A DNA stretch of 32,339 nucleotides from Acidimicrobiales bacterium (lineage in GTDB: Bacteria > Actinomycetota > Acidimicrobiia > Acidimicrobiales > CADCSY01), in assembly GCA_030446545.1 (NCBI GenBank), contig JAUJNB010000014.1, positions 15,633-47,971 on the forward strand. The letters are read 5' to 3'. Under the pieces are notes generated by a model that had not been told where the DNA came from, made no database searches, and saw nothing but the letters and a program-made list of their open reading frames with translations. Below, one piece after another: positions 8,003 to 16,078 of this stretch. The translations under genes were made by a program, and so were the position numbers. How positions within the stretch are numbered: position 1 is the stretch's first letter; the number at the start of each line of letters is the position of its first letter.

Positions 8003-8767
8003 GTGGCTCACGAGCTTCCGGCCGCGTTCCCCGTGGAGGGAGAGTCCCCCGGCCCCTCGCCGCTGTCGGCCGACGACTTCTCGGCTGCGGTCACGGCCAT
8101 CACCTCGGCCTTCGGCGACCCCACCCGCCGCCAGATCTACCTGTTCGCCCATGAGCACGACGAGGGAGTCACCGCCTCGGAGGTGGCCGAACACTTCGAG
8201 CTCCACGCCAACGTCGCCCGTCACCACCTCGACAAGTTGGCCGCCGGTGGCTACCTCGACGTCCAGGTGGGACGCACCGCCAACGGCACGGTGGGCCGCC
8301 CGTCCAAGCGCTACCGAGCCACGGCCACCGAGGTCGCCCTCGACTTCCCGGTCCGCCACGACGACCTGATGATCGCCCTGCTCGGGCGGGCCCTGGAGCT
8401 GCTACCCCGTCCGGTGGCCGAAGCCATGGCCGAGGAGGTGGGCGAGACCTACGGACGGGCCATGGCCGCCTCCCTGGCCTGCGACGGTGAGGGCCAACGC
8501 ACCTTCCGCCGAGCCCTGCACGCCGTGGCCGACGCCCTCACCGCCCACGGCTTTGCGGCCCACGCCGAGGGCCGGGGCGACGCCCTGCGCATCGTCTCGG
8601 ACCATTGCCCCTTCGGAGGTGCGGCGGTGGCGTCGCCGGTGATCTGCGCCGTCGACCGGGGGATGGTGCGGGGCATGCTCTCCGCCCTCTACGGTGACAC
8701 CACGGCCGAGACGGCGGCCTCCCGGGCCTTCGGCGACGACACCTGCGTCACCGCCGTCCGGGGCTGA
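8003..8767 (+). CDS. sufR: SufR-type winged-helix regulator with C-terminal cysteines
   Basis: A 254-residue ArsR/MarR-like regulator. The helix-turn-helix spans about 30-100 (FGDPTRRQIYLF, VTASEVAEHF, NVARHHLDKLAAGGYL), followed by a wing with GRPSKRYRAT. The C-terminal half carries cysteines near 202, 215 and 248; the first pair is C-x12-C as in SufR, which binds an Fe-S cluster and represses suf genes. A cysteine desulfurase lies 31 bases downstream and mrp is divergent, supporting an Fe-S role. The start is GTG 8003. The full suf operon (sufBCD) is not in the window, so its targets here may be only these neighbours. Confidence 0.75.
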   Translation: MAHELPAAFPVEGESPGPSPLSADDFSAAVTAITSAFGDPTRRQIYLFAHEHDEGVTASEVAEHFELHANVARHHLDKLAAGGYLDVQVGRTANGTVGRPSKRYRATATEVALDFPVRHDDLMIALLGRALELLPRPVAEAMAEEVGETYGRAMAASLACDGEGQRTFRRALHAVADALTAHGFAAHAEGRGDALRIVSDHCPFGGAAVASPVICAVDRGMVRGMLSALYGDTTAETAASRAFGDDTCVTAVRG

Positions 8768-8798
8768 CCGCTCCCCCGGCCCCGCACTCCTCCCGTCC

Positions 8799-9920
8799 GT
8801 GAGCCGGCGGCACTACCTCGACCACGCGTCCACCTCACCCTGCCGGCCCGAGGCGATCGACGCCATGGTCAGCTGGCTCGGCCTCGCCGGCGATCCCGGA
8901 CGGGTGCACGCCGAGGGCCAGGCTGCGCGGGTGGCGGTGGAGGAGGCGCGTGCCCAGGTGGCCGCCCTGGTCGGGGCCCGGCCCCGGGAGGTGGTGTTCA
9001 CCAGCGGGGGCACCGAAGCCGTGGTCACCGCGGTCTGGATGGCGACCGAGCGAGGGGACCACGTGGTCGTACCCGCAGTCGAGCACTCCAGTGTGGTGGA
9101 GGCCTCCGGCCGCCATCGGGTGACGGTGGTGGGCGTCGACCGGCTGGGCCGGGTCGATCCCGACGAGGTCCTGGCTGCGGTGACCCCCGCCACCGCCCTG
9201 GTCCACCTCCAGTGGGGCAATCACGAGGTGGGGACCGTCCAACCCGTGGCCGAGGTGGTGGCCGGTTGCCGGGAGCAGGGCGTGCTCACCCACGTCGACG
9301 CGGTGGCCGCGGCCGGCCACGTCCCGCTGAACTTTCGTTCCTCGGGCGCCGACCTCATGAGCGTCTCGGCCCACAAGCTGGGTGGGCCGCCGGGCGTGGG
9401 CGCGCTGTGCGTACGCCGGGGTCTGCGCCTGCGACCCCTGCTGGTGGGCGGTGAGCAGGAGCGGGCCCGGCGGGCCGGCTGTGAGAACGTGCCGGCCATC
9501 GCCGGCTTCGGTGCCGTGGCCGAGCGCCTGGCCGCCGGAGGGCTGGAGGCCGAGGGAGTGGCCGCCCGGGCTCGGACCGAGCGGGTGACCGCGGCGGTGG
9601 CCGAAGCCCGGCTGGGGGCGGCCACCGTAGTGCTGGGCGATCCCGTGGATCGACTTCCCCACATCGTGTGCCTGGGGGTGACCGGAGTCGAGGCCGAGCC
9701 CGTGCTGCTGGGCCTGGACCAGGCCGGGGTGGCCGTCCACTCGGGCAGCTCCTGCTCATCGGAGGCGCTCGAACCCTCGCCGGTGCTCGAGGCCATGGGC
9801 ACCGACGCCTCCCGGTCGCTACGGATCTCGGTGGGTTGGTCAACCAGCGACGCCGACGTCGACGCCTTCCTCGCCGCCCTTCCCCCGGTGCTCGACCGCC
9901 TGCTGGCACTCGGAGGCTGA
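8799..9920 (+). CDS. cysteine desulfurase (NifS/IscS-like)
   Basis: A 373-residue PLP enzyme that takes sulfur from cysteine for Fe-S clusters or tRNA thiolation. It begins HYLDHASTSPCRPEA; visible features are TSGGTEAVV, the His of VEHSSV (about 96), THVDAVAAAGH with the PLP-binding Asp167, the Schiff-base Lys193 in SAHKLGGPPGVG, RAGCENVPAIAGFG, and the sulfur-accepting Cys319 in the loop SGSSCSSEALEPS. The loop type is class I. The start is GTG 8799; the frame stays open upstream into sufR but the family N-terminus fits here. It is probably co-transcribed with sufR. No IscU, SufE or MnmA gene is adjacent, so the acceptor is unknown. Confidence 0.88.
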   Translation: MSRRHYLDHASTSPCRPEAIDAMVSWLGLAGDPGRVHAEGQAARVAVEEARAQVAALVGARPREVVFTSGGTEAVVTAVWMATERGDHVVVPAVEHSSVVEASGRHRVTVVGVDRLGRVDPDEVLAAVTPATALVHLQWGNHEVGTVQPVAEVVAGCREQGVLTHVDAVAAAGHVPLNFRSSGADLMSVSAHKLGGPPGVGALCVRRGLRLRPLLVGGEQERARRAGCENVPAIAGFGAVAERLAAGGLEAEGVAARARTERVTAAVAEARLGAATVVLGDPVDRLPHIVCLGVTGVEAEPVLLGLDQAGVAVHSGSSCSSEALEPSPVLEAMGTDASRSLRISVGWSTSDADVDAFLAALPPVLDRLLALGG

Positions 9921-9933
9921 CCCGGCCGAGGTC

Positions 9934-11259
9934 TCAGCGGGATTGCTTCTCGCCGGTGGTGGATCGGGCGCTCCGGACCGTGAGCCCGGCCACGAGAAGG
10001 ACCAGACCCAGCGCGATCTGGGGCATCAATGACCCCACGCCGGTCAGAGGCAGCCTCGTTCGGGTCGATGCACCGGTTCGGTCGGAGGCGTCAGCTACTG
10101 CGCTCACCGTCTGCTTGATGACCTCCGAGGTGCTACCGCGGTGGCTGGCGGTCTGGTCGAACCGCACCGTGATGTCGTGGTCGCCGACCGTCAGTTCCGA
10201 GGTCCACAGCGTCGCCCGGCCTCCGATCAGGGGGACGGTGCCCAGTTCGGTGGAGCCGTCGAAGAACGTGACGCTGCCGGTCGGTGTCCCAGCCGGACCG
10301 GCGACCGTGGCGGTGAAGCCGACGGTCTGGCCCAACCGGGAGGAGGTCCCCGTCGAGTCGATGGTCGTCTCGGTGGCCACGCCGCTCGGCCCACCGGAGG
10401 CCGGGCTCGTTCCACCAGGTGTCGTGGTCGGGGTCGTCCCTCCCGGACCACCGGGCGCTTCCGTCGTCGGGGTGGTCGGGGATGTGGCCGAGGTGGTCGA
10501 GGTGGTCGCCCCGCCCGTGGTGGTGGTCGTCGCCGCCGAACAGGCGCCGTTGGCGAGGGTGGTGGTGGTGCCGGGGCAGGCGAAGGTGTTGGTGAGGGTG
10601 GCGGTGCAGGTCACGGTGCTGGCACCCGTGGTACCCGAGCCGTTGCACTGGTCGATCGAGGCCATGGGTGCGGCATCCGTGGCCTCACCAGCGGTGGCGG
10701 TGCAGGTCACCGTGCCGGTGGCACCCGAACGGTTGCACTGACCGATCGCCTGGTAACCGTCGGTTTCGTTGGGACCGGCTGGGGTGGCGGTGCAGGTCTT
10801 GGTGGGGGCGCCCAGGAGAGGGTTGCACTGGTTGATCGTCGAGAGGACGGCCGCGCTGGCCGGTGCCCCGGTGATGTTGTTGGTGATGGTCGAGGTGCAG
10901 GTCACCGTGCTCGCCCCGTCCTTGCCCGTCTCGTTGCACTGGTCTATCTCGGTGATGGGCGTCGTTGCTGTCGTCGAGTTGGTGACCCCGTTGACCGTTG
11001 TCACGATGACAGAGGCGGTGGTGGAGGTCCCGTCGGCGTTGTAGGTGATGTTGTTGGTGATGGTGACTTCACACGTCGTGGTGGTGGCGCCCACATTGGC
11101 CATGTCGTTGCACTGGCTCACGGGAGGCCCGAGCTCGAGCGCCTCCGCCTCCGTCACCCCCGACATGGCAGCCAACCACAGGCCGGCGAGAAAGACAGCG
11201 GACAGCAGGACGAAGGGTGCCCTGGTCGGTCGAGTGTTGCGGCGGAGTGCGGTTCCCAT
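9934..11259 (-). CDS. secreted cysteine-repeat protein with Ig-like domain and LPLTG anchor
   Basis: A 441-residue exported protein. The N-terminal signal peptide has basic residues (MGTALRRNTRPTR) and a hydrophobic core (FVLLSAVFLAGLWLAAMSG). About five modules follow, each opening with QCN and closing with a TxTCT-like strand, each holding a cysteine pair. Next come a Thr/Pro/Gly linker, one Ig-like bacterial domain (QTVGFTATVAGPAG, TGSVTFFDGSTELG), and a C-terminal LPLTG motif, hydrophobic stretch and basic tail (SARSTTGEKQSR), as in sortase-anchored proteins. ATG 11259 is chosen because AGGGGA precedes it; ATG 11280 lacks a ribosome site. Role is probably cell-surface structure or adhesion; no sortase gene is in the window. 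Confidence 0.8.
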   Translation of the reverse strand: MGTALRRNTRPTRAPFVLLSAVFLAGLWLAAMSGVTEAEALELGPPVSQCNDMANVGATTTTCEVTITNNITYNADGTSTTASVIVTTVNGVTNSTTATTPITEIDQCNETGKDGASTVTCTSTITNNITGAPASAAVLSTINQCNPLLGAPTKTCTATPAGPNETDGYQAIGQCNRSGATGTVTCTATAGEATDAAPMASIDQCNGSGTTGASTVTCTATLTNTFACPGTTTTLANGACSAATTTTTGGATTSTTSATSPTTPTTEAPGGPGGTTPTTTPGGTSPASGGPSGVATETTIDSTGTSSRLGQTVGFTATVAGPAGTPTGSVTFFDGSTELGTVPLIGGRATLWTSELTVGDHDITVRFDQTASHRGSTSEVIKQTVSAVADASDRTGASTRTRLPLTGVGSLMPQIALGLVLLVAGLTVRSARSTTGEKQSR

Positions 11260-11336
11260 TGGTATCCCCTGCGTGGTCATGTCGTGTGCGGCGAATCCGT
11301 ACTGGGGATTGGTCCCGCTGGAGCGGTGCTTCCCTC

Positions 11337-11364
11337 CTATCGGCTCCACCGGTCCAGGAGTTGA
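11337..11364 (-). promoter_or_regulatory. possible sigma28/WhiG-type promoter of the LPLTG protein
   Basis: On the minus strand the sequence reads TCAA-N16-GCCGATAG. The Streptomyces sigma-WhiG and enterobacterial FliA consensus is TAAA-N15/16-GCCGATAA, so 10 of 12 bases match with correct spacing. The start site would fall near 11327, leaving a leader of about 70 bases before ATG 11259. No sigma factor gene is in the window, so this rests on motif only. Confidence 0.35.
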
Positions 11365-11400
11365 GGGGCAGAGGTCCCACCTGGGCGGCCGGCGTGCGGC

Positions 11401-11431
11401 GAGCGGCGAGCGGCGGCGAGCGGCGAGCGGA
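11401..11431. repeat. short GAGCGGC tandem repeat
   Basis: Heptamer GAGCGGC occurs twice in tandem at 11401-11414, then, after GGC, again at 11418-11424 with a partial fourth copy. It lies in the 320-base gap between the LPLTG protein start and the endonuclease-fold gene. The rest of this gap holds the LPLTG promoter candidate and a CGGCG/CGCCG hairpin with GAGA loop at 11523-11536, but no gene. Confidence 0.6.
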
Positions 11432-11581
11432 CGGCTACCCGACCGCCAACGGTGGGCTGAACCGTCCGCTCAGTGCAGGGCGACGGTGTAGACCTCGGCC
11501 ACCATCCGACCAAGGTATCGGTCGGCGGAGACGCCGCTCGGGCCCTTCTCTGAGTGATCGGGTCTGTCTAGGATCGGTGTC

Positions 11582-12364
11582 TTGGCGCTCGCCGACAGGG
11601 CCGGCCCGGGGAGTTCCGGTCTGCGGATCGGGACGCTCAACCTCCGCAACACCACCGACCGGTGGCGGGGACGCCGCCACCTCGTGGTGGCCCAGCTGGC
11701 TGCGATCCGCCCGGACGTCATCGGGCTGCAGGAGCTTCGGCGTTGGCCCAACCAGGCCGAGTGGATCACCAGGCGGCTCAACCAGTCCCTCCGGGCCGAG
11801 CCGCCCTACCGGTACCACTCGACCGCGAAGACCGGCCTGTGGGGGCTGTGGGAGGGGATCACCGTGCTCACCTGTCTGCCCATCCTGGCGCGAGGGTGGT
11901 TGGACCTGGACGGCGAGCACCGAGTGGCGAACTGGGTGCGGGTACAGCTCCCCGGCGGCGCCGTGATCGAGGTCTACAACACCCACCTGTCGTCTCGGGA
12001 CCAAGCCCTGCGGGACCGCCAGGCCCGCCTGATCGTCGATCACGTGGCGGCTCGGGGTGACCTCCCCACCCTGCTGGTCGGCGACCTGAACGCGGGCCCG
12101 ACGTCATCGACCCTCGGCCTGCTGGGCGAGCGCTTCCGTTCGGCCCATGCGCTCGTCCACGGGGACGAGCCGGACCGGACCTGGCCCACCCCGCTTCGCC
12201 GAGGGGTCGGGACGACCAGCGTGATCGACTACGTGCTCGTCGACGATCACGTCGAGGTGGCCGACGCCTGGTTGAGCTTCGACCACGCCTCGCCGACCGA
12301 CCCGACCCTGATCGCCTCTGACCATTTCGGCATCATGGCGACGGTGACGGTCCGTCCCCAATGA
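11582..12364 (+). CDS. endonuclease/exonuclease/phosphatase family protein
   Basis: A 260-residue metal-dependent hydrolase of the EEP fold (DNase I, exonuclease III, inositol-phosphatase, sphingomyelinase). Visible motifs: LRIGTLNLRN with the metal-site Asn, VIGLQEL with the catalytic Glu, YNTHLSSRDQALRDRQA, LLVGDLNAGP, VIDYVLV, and the terminal SDHFGIMATV. The start is taken as TTG 11582, which has AGGATCGG just upstream; no ATG or GTG is available in frame. No signal peptide is seen. Its 3' end overlaps the convergent minus-strand gene by 32 bases. Whether it cuts nucleic acid or a phosphodiester metabolite cannot be told from sequence. Confidence 0.82.
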   Translation: MALADRAGPGSSGLRIGTLNLRNTTDRWRGRRHLVVAQLAAIRPDVIGLQELRRWPNQAEWITRRLNQSLRAEPPYRYHSTAKTGLWGLWEGITVLTCLPILARGWLDLDGEHRVANWVRVQLPGGAVIEVYNTHLSSRDQALRDRQARLIVDHVAARGDLPTLLVGDLNAGPTSSTLGLLGERFRSAHALVHGDEPDRTWPTPLRRGVGTTSVIDYVLVDDHVEVADAWLSFDHASPTDPTLIASDHFGIMATVTVRPQ

Positions 12365-13001
12365 CCCCCTCCCGGCCCACGACCTTGGCCAGGTGGCCCG
12401 AGGGGTCGTGTAACAGGGGCCGGACCCGGACCATCGAGGGCCAGCGGGGCGGTTCGCTGAAGCCGAACCGGGCCGGCTCGTGGAAGCGCCGCAGAGCACC
12501 GAGGTCCCGGCCGTTCCACGCAGCCTCCCCGGCGACCACCCGGCGGTACTCGTCGGCTCGATACCACTCCTGCACGCCGCTCGGGCTGACACCCCACGTC
12601 CGCACGCCGAGCAGCGCCCGGGCGAGCAGCCCTTCGAGCGGGCGGACCAGGGTCCGGCTCCGCAGTCGAGGGAGGGGGATCGGCCACGGCCGACCCCCTC
12701 GCATGGTCAGCCCCAGACCGCCGGCAGCCACCACCAGCACGCCGCCGTCCAGCCGGGCGGCCATGGGCATGACCTCCACGGCGTCGAAGCGGTACACCGC
12801 GGTGATGAGGTCGGCCCCTTCCTGGCGGTCGACCAGCAGGACCCGGCTGCCGTCGGGGCGGGCCCACATGACGTCAACCAGGGGTCCGATGGGCGACTCG
12901 TCCCAGTAGCCCACCACGAACCGGTGGCCCGAGGAGAAGCCGGCACTGGCGATGGTGCCGCGCAGCTCGCAACGGGTGCCGGACGCCTGAGGCCTGGTCA
13001 C
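12333..13001 (-). CDS. conserved hypothetical protein coupled to DUF2071 gene
   Basis: A 222-residue protein I do not recognise as a named family. It starts with GTG 13001, overlapping the stop of the DUF2071 gene as GTGA, so the two are translationally coupled. Its N-terminal part has alternating strands (SGHRFVVGYWDESPIGPLVD, ADLITAVYRFDAVEVMPM), and the C-terminal half is rich in Arg and Pro with GVQEWYRADEYRRVV. No membrane segment or signal peptide. The last 32 bases overlap the convergent endonuclease-fold gene. The family of its neighbour suggests a paired small-molecule-binding or stress role; this is inference. Confidence 0.65.
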   Translation of the reverse strand: MTRPQASGTRCELRGTIASAGFSSGHRFVVGYWDESPIGPLVDVMWARPDGSRVLLVDRQEGADLITAVYRFDAVEVMPMAARLDGGVLVVAAGGLGLTMRGGRPWPIPLPRLRSRTLVRPLEGLLARALLGVRTWGVSPSGVQEWYRADEYRRVVAGEAAWNGRDLGALRRFHEPARFGFSEPPRWPSMVRVRPLLHDPSGHLAKVVGREGVIGDGPSPSP

Positions 13002-13741
13002 CGGTGGGGCCCAGCGGTGCGGCCTCGCACCGGGCGGGCGAACCCGAGACGGGCGTCGACGCCCACCGAGTAGTGCACCAACGGGGGCCCGGCCGGCACG
13101 GGGAGCCCGGCGGCGGCGAACAGGTCCTCCTCCAGTGCCACCACCTCCGCCTGTTGCAGTGGCCAGGGCTGGTGCTCGACGGGCACCAGCGCCAACACAC
13201 CGGCGATGGTGGTATAGGCCCGCCAGCGTCCGGTGAGGAAGTGGTCGCGCTCGCCGACCTCGGCCGCGGTCAGCGGTGGGCCGGGCCGCACGACGATGCG
13301 GTGCCCCGCAGGACGAGAGGGTCGGCGCCGACGGGCAGTGTAGGTGATGGTGGCTCCCGGCTCCACGGCCATGGCCGACCATCGATACGGCACGCCGGCG
13401 CCGACCCACGCCGTCACCACGTTGACGGCGCTGTCCGCCTCGAGCGAGAAGAACCAGAGCCCGTCGACACCACCGGGACCGCGCACGTAGGTGCGCAGGT
13501 TGGTCTCGGGGAACCGGGAGAGCGACGGCAGGGCCGGGAAGGGAGGGAAGCGGAAGCCCTCGACCAGGAACGGCGTAAGGCTCACCCAGGCCTGGTCCTC
13601 CCACAGGTGGGGCTCCAGAGCGGAGGGAAGTCGGGCCGCCACCACCTGAGGAGGCAAGGCCCAGTGCAGGAAGCTGACGTGTCGCCAGTACTGGGCCACC
13701 GCAGGCCAGCGCACGCGGTGTTCGGGCCGAGCTCCCGCCAT
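12998..13741 (-). CDS. DUF2071 (YqjF-like) protein
   Basis: A 247-residue protein with the YqjF/DUF2071 signature near the N-terminus: WRHVSFLHWALPPQVVAARLP, LWEDQAWVSLTPFLVEGFRFP and FPETNLRTYVRGPGGVDGLWFFSLEAD. The family has an acetoacetate-decarboxylase-like fold, but a catalytic role is mostly unestablished. The start is ATG 13741. It ends by overlapping the next gene by four bases (GTGA), so they form a two-gene operon. Function beyond family membership is unknown. Confidence 0.8.
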   Translation of the reverse strand: MAGARPEHRVRWPAVAQYWRHVSFLHWALPPQVVAARLPSALEPHLWEDQAWVSLTPFLVEGFRFPPFPALPSLSRFPETNLRTYVRGPGGVDGLWFFSLEADSAVNVVTAWVGAGVPYRWSAMAVEPGATITYTARRRRPSRPAGHRIVVRPGPPLTAAEVGERDHFLTGRWRAYTTIAGVLALVPVEHQPWPLQQAEVVALEEDLFAAAGLPVPAGPPLVHYSVGVDARLGFARPVRGRTAGPHR

Positions 13742-13967
13742 CGTGACCGCTTTGCGTCCTGCGGTCGCTCAGCGCTCAGCGGCCGGCCTGGCGGCCGGCG
13801 ACGCCGTCGAACCGGGTTGGCTCCTGTGAGTCCCTCGGTCCGCAGTCCGCCTACGGAGCTCGCCACCCCGGACCAGCGCCGTTCCCACCTCTACACCATA
13901 TCGATCCCGTCCCCTCCGCCCGGGGCCGGCCCGCTGGACCAACCTCTAGACCGGCGATACCTTGTGC

Positions 13968-13980
13968 TACTATGCATAAC
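13968..13980 (+). promoter_or_regulatory. AT-rich palindrome, possible PadR promoter/operator
   Basis: TACTAT (13968-13973) overlaps the palindrome TATGCATA (13971-13978), the only AT-rich stretch in this 260-base gap and 25 to 35 bases before the PadR start codon. It could be the -10 element and autoregulatory operator together, as PadR proteins usually repress their own operon. No good -35 is visible 17 bases upstream. Confidence 0.35.
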
Positions 13981-14004
13981 TCTTCGAGTCATGGGGGGAC
14001 TGGC

Positions 14005-14364
14005 GTGCATATCGACAAGGACCTGGTCGCGGCTTCGGCCACGCCGCTGGTGCTGGCCATCCTGGCCGAGGGTGAGAGCTACGGCTATGCGATCCTGAAG
14101 CGGGTTCGTGAGCTTTCCGGGGGCGAGCTCGAGTGGACCGACGGGATGATCTATCCACTGCTCCATCGCCTCCCGCGGCTCGGGTACGTGACCACGGAGT
14201 GGCGGTCGCCGCCGGAAGGGCGCCGGCGCAGGTACTACGCCATCACCGACGACGGGCGAGCCGCGCTGGCGGAGCAGCAACGGCAGTGGCTGACCGTCAC
14301 CCGTGCGCTGGGTGACGTCTGGCCAGGCTCCGGTGGGCTGGCGACGGCATTCGGTGAGGCCTGA
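14005..14364 (+). CDS. PadR-family transcriptional regulator
   Basis: A 119-residue winged-helix repressor: (V)HIDKDLVAASATPLVLAILAEGESYGYAILKRV, then GMIYPLLHRLPRLGYVTTEW and EGRRRRYYAITDDGRAALA, the canonical PadR core. GTG 14005 is chosen because GGGGGG sits about 5 bases upstream and the family N-terminus fits; the in-frame ATG 13972 adds 11 unlikely residues and falls in the promoter palindrome. The stop is three bases before the membrane-protein gene, a pairing common for PadR with HAAS-domain proteins. It probably represses this two-gene operon in response to an unknown ligand. Confidence 0.88.
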   Translation: MHIDKDLVAASATPLVLAILAEGESYGYAILKRVRELSGGELEWTDGMIYPLLHRLPRLGYVTTEWRSPPEGRRRRYYAITDDGRAALAEQQRQWLTVTRALGDVWPGSGGLATAFGEA

Positions 14365-14367
14365 CCC

Positions 14368-15711
14368 GTGGATGGCGTCGACGCACAGATCGCCGAGTGG
14401 CGGGCCTACGTCACCAAGGCCCCGGCCGTCGACGGCCGCGACGTTGATGAGCTGGAGGCTCACCTGCGCGACCAGATCGACGAGCTGGACATGGCCGGCC
14501 TCACCGACGATGAGGCGTTCCTCGTAGCCGTGAAGCGGATCGGGGACCTCGACACCCTGTCCCGTGAGTTCGCACGCGAGCACAGCGGCCGCCTGTGGAA
14601 GCAGCTCGTCCTGAGGGGTGAGGACGAGCCGGCGCGCCCGTCCAGCGGGTGGTTCGAGGCGTTCGTCTTGGCGCTGGCGGCGGCCATCACGATCCAGGCA
14701 GCGCGGCTCCTTGCCGACTTCCCCGGCGAACCACCGGGGTGGCTGCTGCGGAACCTCGGGCTGTTCGTGCTGCCGTTCTTGGCCGGGTACTTCTCCCGCC
14801 GACGGCAACTCGACCTCTGCGGCTGGGCGCTCACGGCCGCCCCGTTCCTCGTCACTGGTCTCGTGGTGAACCTCTACCCCTTCCGTGCAGGCTCGGCCAC
14901 GGAGCTCGTCGTCGGGCTTCACCTGCCGGTCGTCCTGTGGTTCGCGGTGGCCTACCCGTACATGGGTGGCACGATCCGTTCACAGGAGCGGCGCATGGAC
15001 TTCGTCCGCTTCACCGGCGAATGGGCCATCTACTACGCGCTTCTCGCGCTCGGTGGAGGTGTGCTCCTCGGGCTCACCACGCTCATCCTCGAGCCGATCG
15101 GGACCGATGTCGCTGAACGGGTGGTCGAGTGGGTGCTGCCGTCAGGCGCGGCCGGTGCGGTGATCGTGGCGGGTTGGCTGGTGGAGTCCAAACAGCGGGT
15201 GGTGGAGAACATGGCGCCGGTGCTCACCATGATCTTCACGCCGCTGTTCGCGGTGATGCTGACCGTGGCGGCGGCCACTTACGCCGTCTCCGGGTTCACC
15301 AGGGCGTTCGACCGCGAGCTACTGGGCGTCTTCGACGCCCTCATGGTGGTCGTGCTGGGGCTCGTCCTCTACGCGATGTCGGCACGGGAGCCGTCGGAAC
15401 CGGCCGGGCTGATGGATCGCATCCAGTTGCTGGCGGTCATGAGTGCCCTCCTGCTGAACCTGATGGTGCTCGGATCCATGGCGGCCCGAATCGGCGACCT
15501 CGGGTTCACGCCCAACCGGATCGCAGCGCTCGGCCTCAACCTCGTCCTGCTCGTGAACCTGGCCGGGGCCGCCTGGCTCTCGCTGCGCTTCCTCCGAGGA
15601 CGGATCGCCCTTCACGGGCTCGAGCGATGGCAGACCTCCTACCTCCCCATCTTCGCCCTCTGGGCCGCGACTGTCGTCGCCGTCCTCCCCCCGCTCTTCG
15701 CCTTCACCTGA
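14368..15711 (+). CDS. HAAS/permease-prefix-domain membrane protein
   Basis: A 447-residue protein. The N-terminal about 75 residues form a soluble helical domain (ELEAHLRDQIDELDMAGLTDDEAFLVAVKRIGDL), the HAAS/permease-prefix domain usually paired with PadR regulators. About ten hydrophobic segments follow (for example FVLALAAAITIQAARLL, LGLFVLPFLAGYF, LLALGGGVLLGLTTLI, LMVVVLGLVLYAM, LALWAATVVAVLPPLFAF-like end). GTG 14368 follows the padR stop by three bases with GGTGAGG upstream. It may sense or respond to membrane stress under PadR control; actual transport is not shown. Confidence 0.75.
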   Translation: MDGVDAQIAEWRAYVTKAPAVDGRDVDELEAHLRDQIDELDMAGLTDDEAFLVAVKRIGDLDTLSREFAREHSGRLWKQLVLRGEDEPARPSSGWFEAFVLALAAAITIQAARLLADFPGEPPGWLLRNLGLFVLPFLAGYFSRRRQLDLCGWALTAAPFLVTGLVVNLYPFRAGSATELVVGLHLPVVLWFAVAYPYMGGTIRSQERRMDFVRFTGEWAIYYALLALGGGVLLGLTTLILEPIGTDVAERVVEWVLPSGAAGAVIVAGWLVESKQRVVENMAPVLTMIFTPLFAVMLTVAAATYAVSGFTRAFDRELLGVFDALMVVVLGLVLYAMSAREPSEPAGLMDRIQLLAVMSALLLNLMVLGSMAARIGDLGFTPNRIAALGLNLVLLVNLAGAAWLSLRFLRGRIALHGLERWQTSYLPIFALWAATVVAVLPPLFAFT

Positions 15712-15741
15712 CACCTGACACCTGACCTGACTTGACTTGAG
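15705..15741. repeat. short tandem repeat covering the HAAS gene stop
   Basis: CACCTGA repeated in tandem, then CCTGACTTGACTTGAG as shorter CTGAC/TTGAC units. The stop codon of the membrane-protein gene is the first TGA of the array, and the array supplies further TGA triplets. It looks like a slippage-generated microrepeat. Confidence 0.7.
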
Positions 15742-15744
15742 AGA

Positions 15745-15990
15745 ACAGGTTGCCGACCGACGGCGAAGCCCCTGGAGGTAGTCGAGGAACTCGTGCTCGT
15801 CGGTGAAGCCAGGCAGATCCCCGTCGGCGATCTGGCGTGCTGCGTCGCGCACCGCAGCTGCGATTGCGTCGTCCCTCCACCTCCGCCCGCTCCCCGTCGA
15901 GCAGGGCGGTGGCACTGAGGCGGTGGCGCTGGTCGCGCCTCCGGAGTCCGAGTCGACCTTGTAAACCTCCAAGGTGAGGTCAACAAGCTC
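15745..15990 (-). pseudogene. possible decayed small protein gene
   Basis: No intact gene lies in 15742-16122. On the minus strand, protein-like segments are scattered over two frames: VDLTLEVYKVDSDSG, then ATALLDGERAEVEG in another frame, then DDAIAAAVRDAARQIADG and FTDEHEFLDYLQGLRRR. The last resembles the tail of small antitoxin-like proteins, but I cannot assign a family. At least two frameshifts would be needed to join them, so this is at best a relic. Weak call. Confidence 0.25.
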
Positions 15991-16078
15991 GGCGTCACCG
16001 AGGCCTGCTGAACCGCCTGGTCTTACTCGTAGAGCTCCAACGTCTTGGGCGCCCGCAAAGCCCTGCCCGTCAGCTACT

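Noticed and set aside
11265..11340. c-di-GMP (GEMM-type) riboswitch before the LPLTG protein
   Set aside because: The leader lacks the conserved GEMM core sequences and paired stems; a promoter reading explains the only striking motif.
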